Below are positions 1 to 7,553 of a DNA stretch of 64,000 bases, piece after piece. Positions within the stretch are counted from its first letter, which is position 1, and every line of letters begins with the position of its first letter. Below the pieces are notes generated by a model. The model was not told the origin of the DNA, made no database searches, and saw nothing but the letters and a program-made list of their open reading frames with translations. A program made the position numbers and the translations under genes. Origin of the DNA: Streptosporangium sp. NBC_01756 (GTDB taxonomy: Bacteria; Actinomycetota; Actinomycetes; Streptosporangiales; Streptosporangiaceae); the NCBI RefSeq assembly GCF_035917975.1, contig NZ_CP109130.1, forward strand, positions 4,402,001 through 4,466,000. The letters are read 5' to 3'.

Positions 1-113
1 TGGCCTCCGCCACCTCCCGTGCGCAGCTCGAAGAGCTCCTGGCAGCGCCAGCCGTCACGCTGGACGAAGCGGAGATCACCCGCCTCAACACCGCAGCCGA
101 TGACCTTGCATAG
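1..113 (+). CDS. Aldo/keto reductase, C-terminal end (partial)
   Basis: The reading frame is open from the left edge to TAG at 111-113 and gives a 36-residue tail containing TSRAQLEELLAAPAVTLDEAE and ending in DDLA. The pattern (S/T)-x-x-Q-L-x-E-L-L-A-A followed by LDEAEI-x-R-L is the usual end of the aldo/keto reductase TIM barrel, where the last helices follow the cofactor-binding loop. The catalytic part lies outside the window, so the substrate cannot be judged. The family assignment rests on this tail alone. Confidence 0.6.
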   Translation, partial: ASATSRAQLEELLAAPAVTLDEAEITRLNTAADDLA

Positions 114-225
114 ACCGGGGCGTCCTGGCCAGCTCGTGCCCGGCTGTGAGCTGGATTTACCGGTGAGAACGCACGGACATGCCGCAGAGCGTGAGCGTCG
201 CCCGGTTCGGAACAGCCAGGACTGT

Positions 226-248
226 CAAGCATGTCCCGAGACAGGACA
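226..248. other. Possible relic of an IS terminus
   Basis: A TGTC...GACA palindromic stretch (tgtcaagcatgtcccgagac at 228-247) resembles the termini of actinobacterial IS481/IS3-type elements. No matching partner end or transposase was found on the left. It lies just beyond the broken end of the replication-protein fragment and may mark how that gene was cut. Confidence 0.25.
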
Positions 249-253
249 TTTGA

Positions 254-833
254 TCACGCCAACACACACTGCCGAATTGTTCTCATAGGTATCAAGGGCG
301 GCGCTCCGCGCAGCCAGTTCGGGCAGGCCGGAGAGCAGGGTTCGTAGCGGAGTGCTTCGACCATCCGGGCCGCGTGCTGGTGCTGGTGCTGGGCGGGGTT
401 GTCGGTGTCGAGGGTGTCGCCGAGGCTCTTGGTCAGGTACTTGGACAGGTAGCGGATGCACTGGTCGGCGTCGGGGGTGCCGGCGAGGATGCCCTGCACG
501 TCGACTTGGGGGCCGAAGCGGACCACGTGTAGGGGTTCGGTCTTGTCGTCGGTGTCGAGCCGGTCGAGTGCCTCCCGCCAGGTCGGCAGGAGTTCTTCGG
601 TGGCCGGGTCGAGGTAGTCGCCGTCTTGACCGTCTGAGTAAGTCTTTCCGTCGGGAAGGTCGGCCCGCGGCGTCCATACCGGCAGGTGATCGCCGTCGAA
701 CTTGACCTCGTCGACGGATGGCCACCACACCTGGTGATAGGTGGCCGCGGCGATGGCCTTGATCCCCGCGCGTGGCATGGTGCCCCGTACGGCCATGTGC
801 AGGTGCGGGGCGAGCCGTTTTTGTGGGAGGCCG
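254..833 (-). pseudogene. RepSA-type replication initiator, internal fragment
   Basis: The minus-strand frame reads QKRLAPHLHMAVRGTMPRAG, then a YHQVWWP segment and RYLSKYLTKS. This is the middle of the rolling-circle-type replication initiator (RepSA) of actinomycete integrative elements such as pSAM2. The family is normally above 400 residues; only about 175 remain. The N-terminal part is lost at about 830, where the frame runs into the IS3 orfB start, and the homologous part ends near PACPNWLRG (about 305), after which the sequence is unrelated. There is no start codon with a ribosome site. It is a dead relic of a former integrative plasmid. Confidence 0.8.
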
Positions 834-948
834 GCCGCTCACGCCATTCGTAGTAGCCCGAGCGGGAAACGCCCAGCCAGGCGCACATCTTCATGATCGG
901 ATGGCAGGCCTTCTCCGCATCGATGAGCTCGTACTTGGCGAGCGTCAT
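834..948 (-). pseudogene. IS3-family transposase orfB, 5' fragment
   Basis: The frame starts at ATG 948, overlapping the end of orfA, and reads MTLAKYELIDAEKAC then LGVSRSGYYEWRERP. This is the start of the IS3 orfB (HTH_21 region) before the DDE integrase core. After about 38 residues homology stops and the frame enters the RepSA fragment. The whole catalytic domain is missing, so the element cannot transpose by itself. Confidence 0.85.
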
Positions 949-1238
949 CGAGTCTCTGCCGCGAAGAAGGCCGCTTTTTTCAAGAAGATCAACTTCTCGC
1001 GCAGCTCGGCGTTCTCCCGCTCCAACTCCCGGATCCGGGCCCGCTCCGGCCCGGAAACCGGCGGCGGCTGCTCATCCTGAGCACTCACGATCCGATGCCG
1101 GTTGACCCAGCTGCCCAGAGTGCTGGCGTTGATCCCGAACTCGCGCGCCACCGACGCGACCGTCCGATCACCCTCCAGCACCATGCGGATGGCTTCTTCC
1201 TTGAACTCCGGCGAGAACTGCCTACGACGCCTCGTCAC
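945..1238 (-). CDS. IS3-family transposase orfA
   Basis: This 97-residue protein starts MTRRRRQFSPEFKEEAIRMV and has the HTH_Tnp_1 helix-turn-helix (residues about 8-50), followed by a leucine-rich coiled coil (ELERENAELREKLIFLKKA) that mediates multimerisation in IS3 transposases. It overlaps the start of orfB by 4 nt, the usual arrangement for frameshifted OrfAB. Because orfB is truncated, it is an intact remnant of an inactive element. At most it could act as an inhibitor of related elements. Confidence 0.9.
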   Translation of the reverse strand: MTRRRRQFSPEFKEEAIRMVLEGDRTVASVAREFGINASTLGSWVNRHRIVSAQDEQPPPVSGPERARIRELERENAELREKLIFLKKAAFFAAETR

Positions 1239-1550
1239 GTACTTACCTTTTCCAGACTTCTGTCAGCTTATGTAGCCGACTGTTCGGAATCTGCTGGGCA
1301 CCTCATCACACGGCTGCCAACGCGCACCGGCCAATCCGACAGCGAGCGCGGCCGGCGGGCTAGGCATTGACGAACAACGCCGCGGCATACTCGACAACGA
1401 ACCCAATGTTCGGGCTCACCTGCAAACCCGCCCAGCCAATGCGCACAAACGGTCACAGCCGTGCGGACACACGTTGCGGAACGGCGGCGGGATGCGGGTG
1501 CCACCCGACGCGATGTTGTACCGTACCGGGCGGACGTATGAGGCGGGGGC
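1239..1550. other. Intergenic region without a clear gene
   Basis: The sequence between the IS3 orfA start and the LRR gene has a plus-strand open stretch (about 1360-1620), but it shows no recognisable family and no ribosome site. The IS3 outer end should lie within the first 60 bases, but I could not pair an inverted repeat. Confidence 0.4.
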
Positions 1551-2030
1551 GTGGTGCGGGCGACGACCGATCAGGCGATCGACGCGGTTCGGGCGGCCGG
1601 TGGGGGTGACCTGGACCTGGCCCGGCGCGGGCTGACCACGGTGCAGGAGTCCATCCGGCGCCTCTCCGGGGTGACCGGCCTCGACCTGTCCGGCAATCGG
1701 CTCACGTCGTTGCCCAACTGGATCGGGAGCCTCGCCGACCTCACGCGGCTGGACCTGTCCGACAATGCCCTGTCGGTGCTGCCAGACGCAATTGGCGATC
1801 CCACCAACCTCCGCGAGCTGCGCCTCAAGAACACCCGCATCTCGGCGCTGCCGGCGAGCATCGGCAAGCTCACCAGGATCGCCACACTGGACGTGGACTA
1901 CAACCAGCTCACCGAACCCCTTGCCCCGTCGGCTACTTTCGGTTGCCCCGTATGCGGGCGGCCGACATGCGATTCATGGCAGATCGGGATGGGCGTCTCA
2001 CAGGAGGGCCTAGCCGTCACGGCGTGCTGA
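1551..2030 (+). CDS. Leucine-rich-repeat protein, probably 3'-truncated
   Basis: The start is GTG 1551, with a purine-rich GAGGCGGGGG just upstream. Residues about 20-125 hold four to five LRRs of the bacterial L-x-x-L-x-L-x-x-N-x-(L/I)-x-x-L-P type (LDLSGNRLTSLP, LDLSDNALSVLP, LRLKNTRISALP, LDVDYNQLTEP). LRR domains are protein-binding solenoids. After residue about 128 the repeat stops and the tail (GCPVCGRPTCDSWQIGMG) shows no solenoid cap, so the end has probably been replaced by recombination. It sits in relic-rich DNA, and no enzymatic domain is visible. Confidence 0.65.
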   Translation: MVRATTDQAIDAVRAAGGGDLDLARRGLTTVQESIRRLSGVTGLDLSGNRLTSLPNWIGSLADLTRLDLSDNALSVLPDAIGDPTNLRELRLKNTRISALPASIGKLTRIATLDVDYNQLTEPLAPSATFGCPVCGRPTCDSWQIGMGVSQEGLAVTAC

Positions 2031-2035
2031 CCGGA

Positions 2036-2950
2036 CTATCTCCGCGATTGCTGCCGGTAGCGGCCGGGGGCCAGGCCGTGCTCTCGTTTGAATGCTTTGG
2101 CGAAGGCGAATTCGGAGGTGTAGCCGGTGCGTTGCCCGACGGCTTGTACCGGTTTGTCGGTGTCGCGGAGCAGTTGCGCCGCGAGGGTCATTCGCCACCA
2201 GGTCAGGTAGCCCAGCGGTGGTGTGCCGACCAATGAGGTGAACCGGCGCGAGAACGCTGCCCGTGACAGTCCGGCTGTCGCGCCGAGCATTTCGACTGTC
2301 CACTGCCCGGCGGGTTCCTGGTGGATATGCCGCAGCGCTGCAGTGATCGCCGGGTCGCGCAGCGTGGCGGCCCACCCGGTGGCCGAGCCGTCCTCGGTCT
2401 GCTCGTCGAGCCAGGCCCGCAGGATGTAGAGCAGCATGATGTCCAGCAGGGCCGACACGACCGCTTCGGTGCCGTGGTCGGGGTTGGCGATCTCATCGCC
2501 GAGCAGGTTGACGGCAACATGCAGCGGCGTGCGGTGGCCGAGCCGTGCCGGTAAGTGGATGACCTCGGGCAGTTCCTCGAACAGTGGATGTGGCCGGGTC
2601 TGGTCGAGCGTGTACGCGCCGCACAGCAGGATCGTTGTGGCCCGCTCGCCGTCGTCGTCGCTTGGCGGCAGGTCCAGCAGCGAGGCCGAGGGTGCGCCGG
2701 CCAGGGGCGTCGCCGGGCTGTCGACCAGAGCGTGCCCGCAGCCGTGCGGCAGGCACACCACATCACCCACGCTCATGGCGATCGCGGCGCCCTCCGGCGG
2801 GATCAGCCAGCATGTCCCCTCCAGGACCACATGGAAGCCGGCTCCGGAGAACGGCTCGGCCCGCACTCCCCATGGAGCGTGCTTGCGGATCTCGGTGGAA
2901 TGCGGGCGCCCGAGGCGCATGACACCGATCGCATCGCTGAGAACGTCCAT
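2036..2950 (-). CDS. AraC-family transcriptional regulator with N-terminal cupin
   Basis: The protein has 304 residues. Residues 1-185 form the cupin_6 type ligand domain (VVLEGTCWLIPPEGAAIAM, DVVCLPHGCGHAL). Residues about 200-304 carry two AraC helix-turn-helix motifs (VEMLGATAGLSRAAFSRRF and VQAVGQRTGYTSEFAFAKAF), ending in GLAPGRYR. Such regulators usually control a neighbouring oxidoreductase or efflux gene. It diverges from ohr across about 140 bp, so it is a candidate regulator of ohr and possibly of the MFS gene behind it. The ligand is unknown. Confidence 0.9.
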   Translation of the reverse strand: MDVLSDAIGVMRLGRPHSTEIRKHAPWGVRAEPFSGAGFHVVLEGTCWLIPPEGAAIAMSVGDVVCLPHGCGHALVDSPATPLAGAPSASLLDLPPSDDDGERATTILLCGAYTLDQTRPHPLFEELPEVIHLPARLGHRTPLHVAVNLLGDEIANPDHGTEAVVSALLDIMLLYILRAWLDEQTEDGSATGWAATLRDPAITAALRHIHQEPAGQWTVEMLGATAGLSRAAFSRRFTSLVGTPPLGYLTWWRMTLAAQLLRDTDKPVQAVGQRTGYTSEFAFAKAFKREHGLAPGRYRQQSRR

Positions 2951-3092
2951 CGCCAGATCGTATCGATCGACGGGCCTACGACAAGACGATCAGATATGAA
3001 GCGGAGACGGAGAGCCATAGGTAGCGGCTTCTGATCTTCGTAGGCTGAGTGAGCCAACCAGATCACTGATCGGTCTACCAGAAGGACACGAT

Positions 3093-3503
3093 ATGAGCCT
3101 CTACACCGCGACGGCGACCGCGACCGGCCGCGACGGCCGCGCCTTCAGTTCCGACGGCAAGTTGAACGTTGACCTGGCCCTGCAGAAGGAGCTGGGCGGC
3201 ACCGGCGACGGCACCAACCCCGAGCAGCTCTTCGCGGCGGGCTACGCGGCCTGCTTCGCCACCTCCATGCAGCTGGTGGCGCAACAGCAGAAGATCGACG
3301 TCTCGGGCATGTCGGTCACCGCCGAGGTCGGCCTCGTCCCCAACGGCCAGGGCGGCTTCAAGCTCGAAGTCACCCTGCGGACGAAGCTGCCGCAGAGCCT
3401 GCCCCGGGAAGCCGGTCGTGAGCTCATCGAGGCCACCCATCAGGTCTGCCCGTACTCCAACGCCACGCGCGGCAACATCCCGGTCGAGTTGCTCGCCGAG
3501 TAA
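3093..3503 (+). CDS. ohr: Organic hydroperoxide resistance protein (OsmC/Ohr family)
   Basis: This 136-residue cytosolic thiol peroxidase reduces organic and fatty-acid hydroperoxides. The two redox-active cysteines are present at C54 (AAGYAACFATS) and C119 (THQVCPYSNATRGN), in the Ohr rather than OsmC context, and the length is typical. ATG 3093 has AGAAGGA upstream. A perfect long hairpin at 3519-3561 ends the transcript, so it is probably monocistronic. The divergent AraC gene, rather than an adjacent MarR-type OhrR, is the likely local regulator, which is unusual. Confidence 0.95.
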   Translation: MSLYTATATATGRDGRAFSSDGKLNVDLALQKELGGTGDGTNPEQLFAAGYAACFATSMQLVAQQQKIDVSGMSVTAEVGLVPNGQGGFKLEVTLRTKLPQSLPREAGRELIEATHQVCPYSNATRGNIPVELLAE

Positions 3504-3518
3504 CCATCGCCCGCAGAC

Positions 3519-3561
3519 CGCCACCTGGATCGCGAACACCGGAGTTCGCGACCAGGTGGCG
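3519..3561 (+). terminator. Strong hairpin terminator after ohr
   Basis: The stem CGCCACCTGG pairs with CCAGGTGGCG and is continued by TCGCGAAC/GTTCGCGA around a short loop, 15 nt after the ohr stop. There is no long U-tract, as is common in actinomycetes. Confidence 0.8.
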
Positions 3562-3611
3562 TCATATTCCCCGTTGTCCTACACATCTGGGCGAACAACC
3601 CGAGTCGGAGC

Positions 3612-5063
3612 ATGAGCATGACAGAGACCTCCACGCCGTCCGCCTCCGCGCTGGATCCCTCCGGGACCGGCGTTGACGCCGCTACGGGCGGACGCGCCAG
3701 AAAGGTCGCGCTGCTGCTGTTTGTCGTGTGCGCGGCGCAGTTCCTCGACGCGATGGACATCGCGACCATGGGTCCCGCCCTACCGCAGATCCAGCGGGAA
3801 CTGGGCATGACGCCGGACGCCCTGCAATGGGTGGTGAGTGCCTACACGCTCGGCTTCGGCAGCACCCTGCTGCTCGGCGGCCGACTGGCCGACCTCTTCG
3901 ACCGTAGAAAGCTGCTGATCGGCTGGCTGTCCGTGTTCGCGATCGCCAGTCTCGCCGGCGGCCTGGCCGACGGGACAGACGTTCTCGTGGTCGCGCGGCT
4001 GGTGAAAGGCGTCAGCGCGGGATTCACCGCCCCGGTGGCGATGGCCATCCTCCTTGACGCCTTCCGTGACGAGAAGGCACGCAACCGCGCCCTCGGCACG
4101 TTCCTGGCCATTACCACGGTCGGCTACTCGCTCGGTCTGGTCCTCGGCGGCATCCTCGCCGGCGTCACCTGGCGGCTTGTGCTGTTCCTCCCTGCGGCGG
4201 CCGCCGTCATCGTCGTCGCCCTGGCCATCGTTGCGGTGCCGGGCGGCTCCGCCCGGCAGCAGAACCGGCAGCGGATCGACGTCGTCGGTGCGGTCCTGGT
4301 GACGGGCGGCGCCATCGCGCTCGTCTACGGGATCAGCTGTGCTGCGGCCGTCGGTTGGGCCGATATCACCGTCATCGGCCCATTGGTGGCCGCGGCCGCG
4401 CTGCTGGCGGTGTTCGTCCTGGTCGAACGGGCACACCCGAACCCGTTGATCCCGCTCGCCATCTTCACCCGCCCCCAACTCGTGCGGGCCAACCTCTGCA
4501 TCCTGATGTTCGGCGCCTACGTCGGCTTCCAGTTCGTCCTCACGCTCTACTACCAGGACCAGCTGGACTGGTCGCCCCTGCAGGCCGGACTGGCGTTCCT
4601 GCTCGGCGCTGTGCTCACCGGGGCGACGGCGCGATACGCCGCCGTCGCCGTCACGAGATATGGCCCCTGGCCGGTGGCGACGCTCGGCCTGCTCACGCTC
4701 GGCGTGGGCTACCTCACCTGGGCACTGCTCATCGGCAACACCAGCACGATGCTGATCCTTCTCGTGCAGCAGGTGCTCGGCGGCATCGGCTTCGCCGCCG
4801 CCTACACGGCGCTCAACATCGCTGCAGTCGGAGGTGCCCGCCAAGATGAGCAGGGCCTGGCTGCCGGCCTGTTCAACGCCGCCAGCCAGATCGGGGCCGG
4901 GATCGTCCTCGCAGCGATCACCACCGCCTTCACCGCGAACGCCGACGGTGGGCTGGGCAGCTATCGCGCCGGCCTGTGGACGATCACCGCAGTCTCCACC
5001 GCGATCACACTGCTCGCCGCAACGGGAATCCTCGCCAACCGCACGAAGGACCCGACTTCTTGA
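3612..5063 (+). CDS. MFS drug exporter, DHA2 (EmrB/QacA) type
   Basis: The 483-residue membrane protein has an N-terminal cytoplasmic tail (about 30 residues) and about 14 hydrophobic segments, typical for 14-TMS drug:H+ antiporters. Visible motifs are DAMDIATMGPALPQIQ in TM1 (motif D1), GGRLADLFDRRK between TM2 and TM3 (motif A), and GYSLGLVLGGIL in TM5 (motif C, antiporter). It likely exports a hydrophobic toxicant; the substrate is unknown. The start could be ATG 3612 or 3618. Right behind its stop lies a fragment of another MFS gene, which suggests unequal recombination between paralogues. Confidence 0.9.
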   Translation: MSMTETSTPSASALDPSGTGVDAATGGRARKVALLLFVVCAAQFLDAMDIATMGPALPQIQRELGMTPDALQWVVSAYTLGFGSTLLLGGRLADLFDRRKLLIGWLSVFAIASLAGGLADGTDVLVVARLVKGVSAGFTAPVAMAILLDAFRDEKARNRALGTFLAITTVGYSLGLVLGGILAGVTWRLVLFLPAAAAVIVVALAIVAVPGGSARQQNRQRIDVVGAVLVTGGAIALVYGISCAAAVGWADITVIGPLVAAAALLAVFVLVERAHPNPLIPLAIFTRPQLVRANLCILMFGAYVGFQFVLTLYYQDQLDWSPLQAGLAFLLGAVLTGATARYAAVAVTRYGPWPVATLGLLTLGVGYLTWALLIGNTSTMLILLVQQVLGGIGFAAAYTALNIAAVGGARQDEQGLAAGLFNAASQIGAGIVLAAITTAFTANADGGLGSYRAGLWTITAVSTAITLLAATGILANRTKDPTS

Positions 5064-5065
5064 CC

Positions 5066-5181
5066 TCTTCTTCCAGGCCACAACCGCCGGACTGGCCCAC
5101 GGATGAAGGTTACTCTTATCGTCGTCCTGTCCGTCACCGCCTCTGCCTCCGATCGTCGCCCTGATGCCCCGCAAGACACCA
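5066..5181 (+). pseudogene. Relic of a second MFS gene 3' end
   Basis: The bases starting ctcttcttccaggcc and running to gccctgatgccccgcaag match the last ~115 bases of the MFS gene at 8983-10413 (from about 10279) with scattered changes and small indels. No open frame links them to the upstream MFS stop at 5063. The stretch is the stump of a lost tandem MFS paralogue. Confidence 0.75.
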
Positions 5182-5255
5182 TCAGAACATCCGCGGTGAT
5201 CAACCGGCCGAACGTGGCCATCCTCGCCGCCTGGCTGAACGTCACCGCCAACTGA

Positions 5256-5275
5256 TAGACCGACCCGTCTGTCTA
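5256..5275. promoter_or_regulatory. Orphan TetR-type operator
   Basis: TAGACCGACCCGTCTGTCTA is a 20-bp imperfect palindrome (16 of 20 positions symmetric, half-site TAGACnGAC). This is the operator form used by many actinobacterial TetR/AcrR repressors. It lies 18 bp before the SnoaL-like start. No TetR gene adjoins it, so the regulator may have been lost or may act from elsewhere. Confidence 0.55.
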
Positions 5276-5293
5276 CACGTGAGGAGTCTCGCC

Positions 5294-5658
5294 ATGACGG
5301 CAACAACAACCCGAACCGCTTGTGAGGTCCTGGACCGATACGACGAGGCGTTCCGTTTACATGATCCGGCGCTCCTGGAGGATCTGGTGGCAGACGAATG
5401 CGTCATCGAGGACACAAGCCCGGCTCCGCACGGCGCGCGTCATGAGGGAGGTCGAGCGTGCTTGGCGCGCTGGTCCGAACTCGCGGGCAACCGTGCCCTG
5501 AGCTTTCGACAGAGCCCGCGGAGATCCACGGTGGCCTCGCCGTCGCACCGTGGGTCCTGCAATGGGGCAACGGCGAGCACGACCGGGTCCGCGGCGTGAA
5601 CCTCGTCCGCATCAGCGACGGCAAGATCGTCGAGGCACGCGGCTACGTGAAGGCCTGA
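5294..5658 (+). pseudogene. SnoaL-like (NTF2-fold) protein, frameshifted
   Basis: ATG 5294 follows GAGGAG and opens MTATTTRTACEVLDRYDEAF, a typical SnoaL/NTF2-fold N-terminus; the frame stays homologous to about 5505 (SELAGNRALSF). The C-terminal part (EIHGGLAVAPWVLQWGNG, VNLVRISDGKIVEARGYVK) is in another frame ending at TGA 5656-5658. One indel near 5500-5515 therefore breaks the gene, or it is a sequencing error. An intact protein would be about 120 residues. These small domains act as cyclases, isomerases or binding proteins, and no substrate can be assigned here. Confidence 0.75.
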
Positions 5659-5670
5659 GGAGGTACGGCT

Positions 5671-5841
5671 GTGAAGCTCGACCTTGCCACGGTCTGCGTG
5701 CCGAGCGCGGATCGCTTCGTTTCGCACATCTTCTACACCGCCCTCGGGTTCTCAGCATTCGGTGACTTGGCCGATGATGCTCCGAAGCGGGACCGTGTGC
5801 GGACAGGCTGCCTGCCCGGTGCCATACCGGACGGACTCTGA
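5671..5841 (+). CDS. Truncated VOC/glyoxalase-like protein
   Basis: GTG 5671 is preceded by TGAGGAGGTACGGCT, a very good ribosome site placed at the stop of the SnoaL gene, so the two were translationally coupled. The first 30 residues (VKLDLATVCVPSADRFVSHI then FYTALGF) look like the first beta-alpha unit of a vicinal-oxygen-chelate domain. The frame then stops after 56 residues without the second half or metal ligands. A VOC-like end (LADPSGNVVGAM) occurs at 6902-6946 after the IS256 relic, so the gene may have been split. It is most likely non-functional. Confidence 0.4.
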   Translation: MKLDLATVCVPSADRFVSHIFYTALGFSAFGDLADDAPKRDRVRTGCLPGAIPDGL

Positions 5842-5843
5842 AC

Positions 5844-6203
5844 ATGGCGGTAGTCGACGACGTTCGAGCGCTGGGCATAGAGTTGGAGCGCTCCTATCAT
5901 GCGTACGTGCGTGGGCGGTTGAAGTTCCGCGTCGGTCAGATTGTCTACGCGGCGTTCTCCGTTGACGAGAGCGTGATGGGTTTCGCCTTCCCGAAGGAGG
6001 AGCGGGCGGCGCTCGTCGCGGGGGATTCACGCAAATTCCAGATGCCCGCGGCGTCGGAGCTGCGCTTCAACTGGGTCCACGCAGATCTTGCGTCACTGGA
6101 ACCCGCCGAGGCCCGCGAGTTCGTCGTCGACGCTTGGCGCATGGTCGTGCCCAACAAGCTCTCGCGCGCCTACGATCTCGCGCATCCCGACGGCCCGGGC
6201 TGA
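5844..6203 (+). CDS. MmcQ/YjbR family protein
   Basis: The 119-residue protein has the MmcQ/YjbR (DUF419) signature: VYAAFSVDESVMGFAFPKEE, FQMPAASELRFNWVHADLAS and a C-terminal WRMVVPNKLSRAY. The family fold resembles a CyaY-like DNA-binding domain, but its cellular role is poorly defined. ATG 5844 begins 2 nt after the stop of the truncated VOC frame, so it may be co-transcribed with that relic. The length is normal and no lesions are seen. Confidence 0.85.
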   Translation: MAVVDDVRALGIELERSYHAYVRGRLKFRVGQIVYAAFSVDESVMGFAFPKEERAALVAGDSRKFQMPAASELRFNWVHADLASLEPAEAREFVVDAWRMVVPNKLSRAYDLAHPDGPG

Positions 6204-6550
6204 CGAACCCTGCCTGTAAACGACTCGCGGCTCGCTCAGTTGAGCATTTTTTGTGATCGCCAGAAAGTTCAAACCGCGCGAGCTTCTCACGGAGGCGGAC
6301 TCACGCGCCGCGATCGTCGCCAAGGTCTCCATGACGGCCCTGGCCGCGCTCTGGTCGCTTGCATTCGGCCGGGACATGCCCACGACGTTCGCCCGTTCGC
6401 CATACAGACCTCCGGGCTAGCCCTCTCCCATAGAACGGGAGCAATGCTTGAGACCTGCGTATGGACTTTGGGGCGTATCTCCCCAAGGAATCCGGATGAG
6501 GGAATCAAGCAAGGCCCGCGCTTGTTGACGCGGGTCGGGAAGGTACGCCT
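6204..6550. other. Intergenic / IS256-flank region
   Basis: A short plus frame (6255-6419, 54 residues, GTG start without a ribosome site) shows no family match and is probably not a gene. The last 120 bases should contain the left end of the IS256 relic, but no inverted-repeat partner remains. A small hairpin (ctcccatagaacgggag) occurs at about 6425-6442. Confidence 0.35.
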
Positions 6551-6901
6551 GTGCTCACCGTAGTAGTAACCTCCGAGGAGCCGACGCCAGCGACCACAAC
6601 GACCGGTGGGTCGTTGATCGATGAGATTGTGCGGGATGGGGCGCGGAGGATGCTCGCCGCGGCGTTGGAGGCCGAGGTGGCCGCGTACATCGCGGCGCAC
6701 ACCGATCAGCTCGACGACCATGGTCGCCGTCTCGTCGTGCGCAACGGCCACGCGCGGTCACGGCAGGTGCTCACCTCCCCCGGCGCGGTGGAGGTTCACG
6801 CGCCGCGGGTCAACGACAAGCGCGTCGAGGAGGTCACCGGCCGGCGGCGTCGGTTCGCGTCGGTGATCCTGCCGACGTGGTGCCGCAGGTCCCCGAAGAT
6901 C
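6551..6901 (+). pseudogene. IS256-family (mutator) transposase, N-terminal fragment
   Basis: GTG 6551 follows GGGAAGG and opens the typical actinobacterial IS256 N-terminus. Recognisable blocks are DGARRMLAAALEAEVAAYIA, RLVVRNGHARSRQVLTSPGA, RVNDKR and FASVILPTWCRRSPKI. Homology ends at codon 117, before any of the DDE residues, and the frame then runs into unrelated DNA. The 3' two thirds and the right inverted repeat are gone. Confidence 0.85.
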
Positions 6902-7092
6902 TGGCTCGCCGACCCATCCGGCAACGTGGTCGGCGCCATGCATGCGACAACAACGCCGAATGGCGACCCCCCTCCGGTCATCGGCCAGGTCCGGGCGCCG
7001 GCCGGCGGTCTCAGCTCCGGGCGGGATCTACCCGGAGCAACCGCACGGGTCAGTCAGCCCGCACGGTCGTTCTGCAAAATCCGGGGGCGCGG
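6902..7092. other. Junk region between IS256 relic and ECF42 promoter
   Basis: The first 45 bases encode LADPSGNVVGAM, which resembles the end of a VOC domain and may be the other half of the gene broken at 5671. The rest shows no gene. Confidence 0.3.
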
Positions 7093-7119
7093 TGTCGGAT
7101 CGGGGCGGTGGTGTTCGTC
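7093..7119 (+). promoter_or_regulatory. Candidate ECF42 promoter of the DGPF gene
   Basis: TGTCGG at 7093-7098 and CGTC at 7116-7119 are separated by exactly 17 bases, close to the TGTCGA / CG(A/T)C motif reported for ECF42 sigma factors. It lies 110 bp before the DGPF/YCII start. The surrounding 44 bases (7093-7136) recur at 8902-8945 with 35 identical positions. Confidence 0.6.
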
Positions 7120-7229
7120 GCAGGGATGAGGCCGCCCCACAGAAGGGGCGGCGCCGAGGCAAAACAATGTTGCGCTCGACCCTGACCACCGAACCACGCC
7201 GTCTTGGCACCAGAGGAGTTGATCTTCGG

Positions 7230-7553
7230 ATGCGGTACCTGGTTTCCGTGATCGATGACCAGATCAATCCTGGCAGCACGGACAGGCGGCCTGCCATCAG
7301 CGCGTTCAACGAACGGCTGATCGCCGAGGGCTACTGGGTCTTCTCGGGCGGACTGGCGGACACCGACGCGGCCACGGTCATCGACAACCGGGGCGAGCAG
7401 GCGGTGTTCAGCGACGGGCCTTTCGTGGAGTCGAAGGAGTACCTCGCCGGCGTCTGGGTGTGGGAGGCCCCCGATCTGGATGTGGCGCTCAAGCTCGCCG
7501 CCGAGGCGTCGAAGGTCTGCGACCGGAAGATCGAGGTGCGGCCGTTCCTGTGA
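7230..7553 (+). CDS. DGPF/YCII-domain protein
   Basis: The 107-residue protein starts at ATG 7230 after AGAGGAG. It carries the family motif FSDGPFVESKEYLAGVWVWE (residues about 61-80), the DGPF signature of the YCII/PhnB-related family, a small ferredoxin-like fold of unknown activity. Its stop overlaps the start of the ECF sigma gene by 4 nt (GTGA). DGPF genes are the standard partners and targets of ECF42 sigma factors, which matches the promoter motif upstream. Confidence 0.9.
   Translation: MRYLVSVIDDQINPGSTDRRPAISAFNERLIAEGYWVFSGGLADTDAATVIDNRGEQAVFSDGPFVESKEYLAGVWVWEAPDLDVALKLAAEASKVCDRKIEVRPFL

Noticed and set aside
352..705. Arg/Gly-rich open frame on the plus strand
   Set aside because: It is the antisense of the RepSA fragment, with low-complexity composition typical of shadow frames in high-GC DNA.
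3780..5309. Long minus-strand open frame opposite the first MFS gene
   Set aside because: It is antisense to a clear 14-TMS transporter, its composition is Asp/Gly/Arg-rich, and it has no domain.
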